A stretch of DNA of 64,000 nucleotides, taken from the NCBI GenBank assembly GCA_039881045.1, contig JAYWVB010000068.1, positions 62,001 to 126,000 on the forward strand, given 5' to 3'. The notes beneath the pieces are model-generated. The model saw only the letters and a list, made by a program, of their open reading frames with translations, made no database searches and was not told the origin of the DNA. A program made the position numbers and the translations under genes. Origin of the DNA: Chaetomium olivaceum. Its lineage: Eukaryota; Ascomycota; Sordariomycetes; Sordariales; Chaetomiaceae. This document shows positions 55,550 to 64,000 of this stretch, in pieces (the first letter of the stretch is position 1; every line of letters starts with the position of its first letter).

Positions 55550-57363
55550 TCAAGGCTTGAAGTTAAGGTACACGCTTCCTTCCCAAGGTTTCAGTTCGTC
55601 GCTTTCCAGCGGCGACCATCCGGACCTCAGGGTGCTCACAAGCAAGTGCGCCTCCCCCATGCGACACCCCAGTGCGACGCTGATGTCGGGGCGTTTCTGA
55701 GCATGACTGGTGAAGTTCATGACCACCAGAGCCTTTCGCCTCCCCCCGCCAGTGTTGACCTCCATGTCGCTTTCCTTGACATACATGAAGAGAGCCTCGT
55801 CCTCGGGCGCTAAGAGCCGAAACGCTCCGTAGATGAAGATGTCTTTATACTCCTTGCGGAGCCTCAGTGTCTTTTCATAAAAGCGCAAAACAGAATCTGC
55901 GTCCTCGAGCTGGTTTGCAGCGTTCAGCTCGCGATACTGATCATGCACTCTCATCCAAGGCCTGGCGCCGGCGTCCGTGAATCCGGCGTTGGGGGAGTCA
56001 TCCCACTGGAACGGAATTCTCGAATGGTCCCTGGCAAGTATCCGCAGACCACGAAGTGTGTCCCGAACACGCCTTTCGTCACCAGACTCAACTGCCTCGT
56101 TATAGAAGCCTAAGCTCTCCACATCTTTGTACTCCTCGATGCCCCAGTCGACAGGCATGTTTCTCATACCAATCTCCTGCCCCTGATATAAGAACAGTGT
56201 CCCCGTCAACGTGACTTGCCACAACGCGATCGCCTTGGAACTGGCCTCCCACACGACGCTGGAGTGCTGTCGTCTCCGAACCGCGTCACAGCCCGCCCAT
56301 TGTCGTGGTTCTCGCAAAAGACAGTGTGCCAGCCGTCAGTCCCCTCGATGAAGGTTTGCCAGGTCGCGACATGCCGCTTGAGAACCGACAGCGGGAATGG
56401 CTGGTAGATGTACTTGCCATGAAACAGGTTGCCGGTTCCCAAGCGAATCATGCTGAACTCGAACACCATGTCCAGCTCGCGCGCCGCCGCCGATACGTAC
56501 GGGAGTACTTGTCCCGGCAGGGGTGTGTTGGAAAGCTCGCCGACGGAGACGGCTTTGTACGGCCCGAGGATCTGCGTCTGCATCTCGTGGATAAACTCAT
56601 GGATCCGCGGGCCGTTGCACCACATTTCCGGCGCCGGCTGGTGCGGGACGTCTGGGCAGGTCACGGGCGCGTCTGGGAAGTCGATGCGCTTGGAGTACTT
56701 GTTCACCGTGTCAATGCGGAACCCATCGACCCCCCGATCCAGCCAGAAACGCATGGCTTGTTCGTAGATGGCCGCACGACACTCAGCATTCTCCCAGTTG
56801 AGATCGGGCTGAAAGGGGCCGTAGAGATTCAAGTAGTACTCCTGCGTCTGTTCATCCCAGGTCCACGTTGAGCCGGCGAAATACCCACGCCAGTTGGTCG
56901 GCGGGCTGCGGTTGCCGGCGCTGTCGTACCTAGCTGGCTTCCAAAAGTACCAGTCGCGTTTGGGGTTGGTTTTGGACGACCGGGACTCCTTGAACCACGG
57001 GTGCTGGTCTGACGTGTGGTTCACCACCAGGTCGAGGATGAGCTTCATACCACGGCTGTGACAAGCTTCAACGAGCCGGTCAACGTCTCCAAGGGTCCCA
57101 TATCGTGGGTAAACCGCCTGGTAGTCTGATATGTCATATCCCATGTCTTTTTGGGGACTCTCGAACATTGGGGACAGCCAAACGACGTCAACACCAAGTT
57201 GGTGAAGATAGTCGATTTTCGAGATCAGGCCCGGGATATCTCCCCAACCATCACCATTGGAATCTTTGAAGCTGGCCGGATAGACTTGATAGAAAACAGC
57301 ATCCTTCCACCAAGGTGTCGTGCCGACCCAGCCATTTGGGTGATGAAAGATATTGGAACCCAT
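55550..57363 (-). pseudogene. GH13 maltase / alpha-glucosidase with one frameshift
   Basis: The ATG at 57363 (MGSNIFHHPN) gives about 603 residues if repaired, normal for cytosolic fungal maltase. Conserved GH13 regions are DLVVNHTSD, the nucleophile Asp218 in GFRIDTVN, the acid/base Glu276 in VGELSN and Asp354 in ENHDN. No signal peptide is present. Just after FGDDSTPAS the frame changes near 56255-56265: the following conserved block (SSKAIALWQVTLTGTLFLYQGQEIGM region) is in another frame. A TGTG where TG is expected fits a 2-bp insertion; a 1-bp loss gives the same frame. There is no intron candidate of credible size. As written the product stops about 15 residues later and lacks the C-terminal third. 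Confidence 0.82.
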
Positions 57364-58321
57364 AATGACGGTGAGAGTGATTATGGGAGGGTTACTGGTC
57401 ACCCTGTTAACATGGAAAGGATGACTGGGGGAAAGGTGTTTCGGATTACCAAAGTACACGAAGAATGGCGTACAATGGCGGCCGAGGTTGATATCGGTCC
57501 CGACCCCCGAGTTATCCTCTCAAATCAGCCCCGCAGATGCACCCAAGGCCCCCTCGCTAGGGTAAGGTGGGCGGACAGAGTCCGACTGGCGGTGTTCCGA
57601 CACCCTTGCCCTGGTGCAAACGCGGCGGACAACCACTCCCTTGGCTCCCTCTGTTCAGAGGAACCGGGCGAGATTCAGGGCAAGAGCAAGAACACGTGGG
57701 AGAAAAGGATATACTGGGATAGAATTGGATCTCCATGTTTGGAAACGAAGGCAAAAACAGCCCTTCTTGTTCCCCAGACTTCTTATGACCAATAGTGTGC
57801 AATGAACTCCGCCCATACCTCCGACACCCCTGTTCCGTCGGCAACGGCGTCGATGCCAAGCGGCCGAGTCCACCCTCTTTCCCCCTCCTTTCGGGACATT
57901 TTTACAAGCTTTCCCCACTGGAAATCGGGCTCGGGCTGCCACAACGGCTACCACAACGCCCACTCGATTAAACGTAGAAAGCCGATTCTTCCCCAGACAT
58001 CTTCTGGATTAGGGCGGGGATGGCTCGCTTTTCTGGGTGTGTATGCTAGCCAATTCTGCCCATGGTGCTACTCCAAGTGACAAGAGCATGGTCAAAATAA
58101 CCGAGCCCCGCAGGTTATTCCGCCCCTGTTGCTCCATTGCCGAGGACACTTTACTTGACCAGCTGAGGACTGGGTCATGAACACTCACAGACATCACATT
58201 ACGCTGGCCAGGGATAAATATCCCACCCATCGCCACGGTCCCGAGCTCTCGGATACCTCCTTTCACCATCCGATCAACTTTTTTGACCAGCCCCCTCCCA
58301 TGCTCGACGGTTTCCAACAAA
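57364..58321. promoter_or_regulatory. Divergent promoter between maltase and maltose permease
   Basis: A shared upstream region of about 960 bp between divergent start codons. Co-control by the neighbouring Zn2Cys6 regulator is expected from the layout, but I do not claim a specific CGG-type site. Confidence 0.5.
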
Positions 58322-60164
58322 ATGGCGGATATCAAACCAACACCACTCTCGGGTGATGCCCCCCGAAAAGATGAGGCCGTTGTGCCTACTCCACGCGACC
58401 ACGGCGTTGTTGCCGTCGAGGCGAAGCACGCGTCGGACAAAGAACACCAGATGTCACTCTTCCAGGCGATCAAGCTTTACCCGAAAGCCATTGGCTGGTC
58501 GGTGTTAGTCTCCTCCACCATTATCATGGAGGGTTATGATCTCGCTCTGCTTGGGAACCTCTACGCCTCCCCTGTTTTCAACAAGAAATTCGGTCAATAT
58601 GACGCAGCGGCGGGCAAATATGTCATCTCGGCGGCATGGCAGTCCGGTCTGTCAAACGGGGCTAGAGCAGGGGAGATCTTGGGCCTCATCTTTGCCGGGT
58701 GGACTTCAGATCGCTATGGTTACAAAATAACCACCATTGGATCACTGATTCTGATGATCTGTTTCATCTTTGTCCTCTTCTTCGCACCCAACGTCCAAGT
58801 CTTGGTGGCCGGCGAGGTCCTGTGTGGTGAGTTCAACAATACGGCCTCGTCCAACGAAACGTGTAACATTAACAGTACCGCTCAGGCATTCCGTGGGGGC
58901 TTTTCAGAGCGTGACAGCTGCGTACGCCTCTGAGGTCGCACCTATGCCACTTCGCCCGGTCCTCACAACCTTCATCAACCTGTGCTGGGTCATTGGACAG
59001 TTTTTTGCCGTTGCCGTTAACAAGGGGTCGGTGGGGCGAGACGACGACTACGCCTACAAGATTCCGTTTGCTGTACAATGGGTATGGCCCGTCCCCATTC
59101 TTGCTGGGATGTTCTTTGCTCCTGAGTTAGTTCCGTCCCGTTCCTTCCTCCATTCCTAACTAGATCCTAATCATGGACCTTTACAGATCTCCTTGGTGGT
59201 ACGTCAGACATGGCAGAAGGGAGGAAGCCAAGAAGTCTTTGTTGCGGTTAACCTCGCGTAACCAACCCGGGTTCGATGCCGATGAGACCCTCGCCATGAT
59301 CGAGCATACAAACGAACTAGAGAAAAAGGCCAAGGACGGTGTTCGGTTCCGTGATTGCTTCCAAGGCATCGACCTCCGCCGGACCGAGATCGTTGTCGGT
59401 ATTTGGCTTGTTCAAACATTAGGAGGGCAAAACCTGATGGGATATTTTGCTTACTTCCTGTGCGTAAACTTCGCTCGCGCGTCGAGTTATCACATGCTTT
59501 CTTATCCTTGCTAACATTTGCTAGCACCCAAGCTGGCATGGACGCCAGCAACTCCTTTACCCTGTCGCTCTGCCAATATGCACTTGGGATCATTGGGACC
59601 ATCGGATCTTGGTTCCTCATGTCGCGAGTCGGCCGCAGGACGATCCACTTCAGTGGGTTATGTGCACAGCTTACCCTGCTGATCATCGTCGGCTGCCTGT
59701 CCTTTGGCGATACCAAGGCATCGGTGTGGGCTATCGGTGCGATGCTCATTGTCTTCACTTTCGTCTATGACTTCGCCGTTGGCCCCGTCACGTATTCCCT
59801 CGTTTCTGAGTTGTCATCGACACGACTCAAAGCCAAAACCATCGTGCTGGCGCGCGCAGCATACAACGCCAGCAACATATTTGTTAACGTCATGACCAAC
59901 TACCAATTAAGTTCTACCGCGTGGAACTGGGGAGCGCGAACGGCTTTTTTCTGGGCGGGCTCATGCTTGTTGTCCGCCATCTGGGTGTTTTTTAGGTTAC
60001 CGGAGCCAAAGGGCAGAACATATGCCGAGTTAGACCTGCTCTTTGAGCAGCGCGTACCGGCGAGACAATTTGCGGGAACAAAGATAGACCCGTTCGCACA
60101 CCCTAGCGAAAAGAGGGTGTCGGGTGAGACGGTGGAGCACGTTGAGAAAGAGAGGTCTGTTTAA
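58322..60164 (+). pseudogene. MAL-type alpha-glucoside:H+ symporter (MFS sugar porter) with one frameshift
   Basis: Four exons (58322-58826, 58886-59125, 59187-59459, 59525-60164), about 552 residues if repaired. Sugar-porter features are GYDLALLGNLYASPVF in the first helix, AGWTSDRYGYK after it, AYASEV in the middle and PEPKGRTYAELDLLF at the end. At the start of exon 2 the family motif CGIPWG is followed by AFQSVTAAYAS in another frame: the G5 run at 58895-58899 is one base short, and exon 2 is one base short for its splice phases. A cryptic upstream donor (GTGTGG at 58823) would restore the frame while losing part of the motif. Such proteins import maltose and related alpha-glucosides with protons. 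Confidence 0.82.
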
Positions 60165-60699
60165 AGTCGCACTAGGGATTACCGTTTCAGGATAGTCGAG
60201 CTGCTGTTAGTGAAAGGGTACACTCTCACCAACACACCAGATCATGCCGTAGGTTATATACACAAAACATTGTCGAATACATCTTGAGCCAGTGAATGAT
60301 GAGGTAACATTAAGGAAGTTCAGACATGTTACAACTGTCACCTTGACAGAACTGAATTCCGACCAAGCCGGCTGCCCTGAGTGGATAACTCTTCCGGGCG
60401 CTGACTACGAGCGGCGATCACTACAGGCCCCGTTCGTATAACGGATTATCCAACCTCAGCACTATTCCCTCGCCGGCGGATGTCCCAGGGTATTAACCAG
60501 GTGCTAGCAGGGATGCTTACAACGCTGCAAATTTGCAAGTATGCCGAATGGTCCGAAGGTTGAAGCCTGTTCCGAATTATGGTAGGGCAGAAGAATCAAG
60601 AGTTAAATTTTGAGCATAAATGTTGAATATCCGTCATTAGACTTTGAGGAACAGGTGAAAGCTACCTTAGTGTTCAGCATTTCAACGTCGACAGCAACC
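60165..60699. other. Intergenic, 535 bp, promoter region of the M20 peptidase gene
   Basis: An open frame continues upstream of the M20 start codon but lacks an ATG. Nothing else is seen. Confidence 0.5.
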
Positions 60700-62244
60700 A
60701 TGCGTACTTCTCTCCTCTCGATGCCGGTTTTGGGGGCATGCATCGGTGGCCTCGTCCTAGCTGCTGACGTGTCGATCCTTTCCTCTTATTTAAAGGCCGC
60801 CTCCGCAGATGTCTTCCCCGGTCTGAAAGCCATTTCAGTGGACGTCTGGAAAAACCCCGAGATTGGACTCGACGAGCACCATGCGCACGACCTCGTCGTC
60901 GACTACTTCACCAAGGTGCGGCCGAACGAATGGGAGGTAACACCTCACGCTTTTGGCATGCCAACGGCTTGGAAGCTCGAGTTCGAGTTTCGTACACCCG
61001 CCACTCCACCCAACGAAAAGCTGCCCGTCATCGGCTTCATGGCCGAGTATGACGCACTCGTAGGAATCGGTCACGCATGCGGTCATAACCAGATTTTGCT
61101 CAACGGCCTGGCAGCTGCAAGTATGACACGGGAGGCACTCATCAACCTCGGGATCCCCGCACGTGTGGTAGTCATTGGAACCCCTGATGAGGAGAACGGG
61201 GCGGGCAAGTGTCAACTGCAGAAAGCGAGTGCGTTTGAGGATGCGGATGTCTGGTTCATGGCACATCCAACCAATGCCAACGCGGTACAGCCCATGAACT
61301 CCCGCATCAATGCGTTTTCCGACTTCCGAGCCGCCACCCATCACGAGGCGGTTCGGAAGGCATACGAGGCGCTTGTTGCGGTGCGCGACCTGGCCGCAGG
61401 AGGGTTGCCGGGGACATCGTCATCCGTTGTGCCGGTCGAGGAGGTCGGCATGTTTGAGTGCAACGTCGTGCAAGGCGAAATATCGCTGGGGATTAATGGG
61501 TCGTCGGTCGAGGCCGTTAGGCAAACGGTGTCCTCTATTCTTGACAACACATATCCCGAAGTCTCCTTCACTGCTGCATATGATGCCGATGGCGGAGTCA
61601 ACCTGACGGCCATTGGCCCCGGCGGTCACGCCTCGGAGAGCACTAAGGGGCCACTCGTGTTGACCATAGAGACATTCCGCGCACTCTCTAACCAGGATGG
61701 TATCTCGTTCTATCTCTCTGGGAACACGACTCTAGGAGCCCTCGACATTATTTTTGACATTCGCTCACGATACACGCACGATATTGAATCCGTTTTGAAT
61801 GCCGTCAAGGCGACCATCGGGGACAAGGCGGAAGCCATCGACACCGACACAGTCTACCCTGCCCTCGAGGTTACACCCTTCATCCCCGCCCTCTTCACCG
61901 AGCTGATGAAATTGCCCGACTTTGGGTCGCAGACGAACTGGCCCATCTCGACCTTTGCGCCTGCGTCTAGCGACGCCGGGTGTGTACAAAACGCCGTCGT
62001 CGACCCAAATACGCGTGCACTCCTCGGCGCAGATAAGGTTATTTTTCATCCAAATTTCAATATCTGCGCCCCGGAAGGCGAGTGTGCGTTCAACCATGAA
62101 CCCGACTTTCATGGTGTTGCTGGAACCGAATACAGCTACACCCGGACGGAGGTCGTTGCGCGTGGGTTGGCACATCTGGCCGTGCAGTTGCTCAACGATC
62201 CAGCCATGATGGCCAATGCGACAGCTGTTCTCGTCACTCAATGA
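60700..62244 (+). CDS. Secreted M20 family metallopeptidase / amidohydrolase
   Basis: The ATG at 60700 gives 514 residues in one exon. An N-terminal signal peptide (about residues 1-21, ending VLAAD) indicates secretion. Metal-binding and catalytic blocks are EYDAL (116-120), GHACGH (124-129) and the TPDEENGAGK loop, with the catalytic Glu near 164-165. A separate lid/dimerisation domain lies around 220-400. The family (M20A/D, carboxypeptidase Ss1-like and amidohydrolases such as AbgB-like enzymes) cleaves C-terminal residues or N-acyl amino acids with two zinc ions. Here it would act outside the cell. Several N-glycosylation sequons (NGSS, NLTA, NTTL) fit secretion. Confidence 0.92.
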   Translation: MRTSLLSMPVLGACIGGLVLAADVSILSSYLKAASADVFPGLKAISVDVWKNPEIGLDEHHAHDLVVDYFTKVRPNEWEVTPHAFGMPTAWKLEFEFRTPATPPNEKLPVIGFMAEYDALVGIGHACGHNQILLNGLAAASMTREALINLGIPARVVVIGTPDEENGAGKCQLQKASAFEDADVWFMAHPTNANAVQPMNSRINAFSDFRAATHHEAVRKAYEALVAVRDLAAGGLPGTSSSVVPVEEVGMFECNVVQGEISLGINGSSVEAVRQTVSSILDNTYPEVSFTAAYDADGGVNLTAIGPGGHASESTKGPLVLTIETFRALSNQDGISFYLSGNTTLGALDIIFDIRSRYTHDIESVLNAVKATIGDKAEAIDTDTVYPALEVTPFIPALFTELMKLPDFGSQTNWPISTFAPASSDAGCVQNAVVDPNTRALLGADKVIFHPNFNICAPEGECAFNHEPDFHGVAGTEYSYTRTEVVARGLAHLAVQLLNDPAMMANATAVLVTQ

Positions 62245-62409
62245 CACATGAGGTACATACCTAGGCAAACATGAAAGGAGAGGAATGGGGTTGAATGGCC
62301 GAGGAAGGGGCAGAGAAAGGGAACGAAATTTATTAAGCCAATTGGTAGAGCTGCTTCAATTATAACATTACAATCGGTCTCTATAAAAGGCCACGGGTGA
62401 AAGTTGCGC

Positions 62410-64000
62410 CTAGTTCCTCTTCACCTTCCGTGCCTTAGCCATCCTCGCGGCCTTTCCCACCTTGCACCGGCTGACCTCTGTCAACCGCCCGTCCAGCGCG
62501 ATGTCAATGGGCGAGGTAGACTCAATATGTCTCACTAGGACCTCATCCATCGTGTCCAGGATCACTAGGTTCTCAAACGGGGGACTGAACATGTTGTCAC
62601 CACCGCCAGCCACAAAGTCAACGGTGACGACCTTGTACTCAATCGTCTTATCAAGGGGCTTGTCCCCAATGGTCACCGAGACGAGCACATTGCTCGTGCT
62701 GTTCTTCGAAGCCGGGCCGTACTCGATGCGAATGCCGCGGGAGACCTGCAGGTACGACGTGACTGCTTTCCCGTTGTTCACGTTGACGCGGGAGATGATG
62801 CCCTCCAAGACCTCCCACAGCCTTTCGCCCGAGAGCGTCACTTCGACCACCGCATTGCTAAAGGGAAAGGCCGTTAGAACTTCGCCACGGGTGATGGGGC
62901 CCTCGTCGATAGTGGCCCTGACACCGCCCGCATTGATCAGAGCGAAGGCGGGCGCGGTCTCCTCTGGCGTGGTGGCATTGATGCGGTAGGTGAGCAAAGC
63001 ACTGTGAGTTTTAGCATACGTTGATTCCTCCCGAGGGTTCTTTAGCTCTTGTTCGAGGCATGGTAAGTACTTACTCCGCGACGAAATCACCTAGCAGGCA
63101 TTCCTTTTGCTGGCACGTCGACTGGTCGAGGACCACGTTGGTAAAACCGACTTCCTCCTTCGCGTATTCTTCAAAAGGGCCCCGCCACGCGTCAATCTGC
63201 TCTTGCAGGTCCTCGTCCTGCGCCGTCGTGTTGGTGAGATGAATAGGGGCGCCGTGGTATGACAACACCTTGCCCTGGGCGTCGTAGGTCACATCAATGT
63301 AACCCAAGTACTCACCCCAACGGTACGCGGTCACAATGAATACCTCATCGCCGTCCTTGTTCTCCACGATGGTCGGGTATGGGCCGACGGCACCCTCAAA
63401 GTCTCCTAGGGGTGTGTGGCTATGTCCGCCCATGATCAAATGCAGGCCCGTAGTCTCCCGGGCTAGGCGTTGGTCCTCATCATAACCGATGTGAGTGATG
63501 GCGGCGAGACGGGTGATATTGGTTGTTGAGCGAATCAGGTCAATGGTGTCTTGCACCGCCGCGACCGGGTCAGTAAACTTGGTGCCCTTGCCGGGCGAGG
63601 AAATGCCTGGTGTCGTCTCGGTCGTAACACCAATGACGGCCAGGTCATACTGCGGAAAGATGTGGAAGGGCTTGATGGTGCGGTTGAGAACCGCGTGGTC
63701 CGAGACGATGTTGGCGCTCACGATGGGGAAGGTCAGGTTCTCGAGGAACTCGCCAAGGTGGTCATCCCCTCGGTCAAACTCGTGGTTGCCCAGTGTCATT
63801 GCGTCAAAGCCGATTTGGTTGAGGGTCTCGGCAATCTTCTCCCCACCGTAAAAGGAGAAGAACATGGTGCCTTGGAACTCGTCGCCTATGTTGAGCAGGA
63901 GAGAGTCTGGGTGCGATGGTCGCGTCTCCTTGAGCACCGTCTTGATGCGCGCATAGCCGCCAAAGCAGCCACGCTCCGGCCTTGTGCAGTCCGTACCAGA
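62410..64000 (-). CDS. 5'-nucleotidase / metallophosphoesterase, N-terminus outside window
   Basis: Two exons are visible: 63075 to the right edge and 62410-63001, joined by a 73-nt intron (63002-63074) with a GCTAAAAC branch-like motif. The visible 500 residues start in a DCTRPERGCFGGYARI segment and carry the calcineurin-like phosphoesterase blocks (NIGDEFQGT, LGNHEFDRGD, GGHSHTPLG), then the 5'-nucleotidase C-terminal domain (NAGGVRATIDEGPITRGE, FPFSNAVVEVTL, VDFVAGGGDN). The family needs two metal ions and removes the 5' phosphate from nucleotides, usually outside the cell. Start codon and signal peptide lie beyond the window. The C-terminus ends in a basic tail (KVGKAARMAKARKVKRN) rather than a GPI signal. 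Confidence 0.93.

Noticed and set aside
1..64000. CRISPR arrays, riboswitches, bacterial operons
   Set aside because: The sequence is eukaryotic with spliceosomal introns, and no regularly spaced repeats were seen.

Overview
This window looks like nuclear DNA of a filamentous ascomycete. Protein-level similarity suggests Sordariomycetes, perhaps a Chaetomiaceae-like Sordariales member; that lineage call is inference. The signs are short GT-AG introns (about 50-115 nt) with CTAAC/CTGAC-type branch sites, A-rich contexts before start codons, several Zn2Cys6 regulators, small secreted proteins and an intron-bearing tRNA. There are no operons, no CRISPR array and no transposon that I could recognise.

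Layout. 0-10.7 kb is housekeeping-like: the C-terminal part of a coiled-coil protein cut by the left edge, a SnoaL/NTF2-like protein, a thioredoxin, two basic proteins of unknown function, tRNA-Thr(AGU) and a one-pass membrane protein with a Ser-His repeat tail. 11.6-15.9 kb holds a divergent Zn2Cys6 regulator and a 14-TM-type MFS transporter. 16.0-19.3 kb holds two neighbouring minus-strand genes, a secreted protein and a family 4-type glycosyltransferase. Both still read as conserved protein, but only by changing frame many times, so I call them pseudogenes. 20.6-40 kb is accessory-like and gene-poor: a small secreted protein with an in-frame stop, a SurE-like phosphatase, a P450, a cysteine-containing secreted protein, an SDR, a DUF2306 membrane protein, an AflR-type regulator, a 2OG-Fe(II)-oxygenase-like protein and a further secreted protein. 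No polyketide synthase or NRPS is present.

40.2-49.5 kb holds an alpha/beta hydrolase, a large Zn2Cys6 regulator (eight exons, one of only 24 nt) and a full ABCB/MDR-type exporter (eleven exons). The arrangement suggests a possible detoxification module. 51.0-53.3 kb is an intronless catalase-peroxidase. 53.8-60.2 kb is a maltose-utilisation (MAL-type) cluster of regulator, GH13 maltase and alpha-glucoside permease. 60.7-64 kb holds a secreted M20 peptidase and a 5'-nucleotidase cut by the right edge.

The strongest unusual signal is loss of reading frame. The glycosyltransferase and its secreted-protein neighbour have many breaks each. The ABC exporter, maltase and maltose permease each have one break, and the exporter and permease breaks lie at homopolymers (C7, G5). 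Long genes nearby (catalase-peroxidase, P450, both large regulators) are intact. Either real gene decay is concentrated here or the assembly has indel errors; read-level data would decide. Splice models were derived by hand, and each multi-exon model sums to a whole number of codons, except the broken genes, where the deficit or excess equals the proposed indel.
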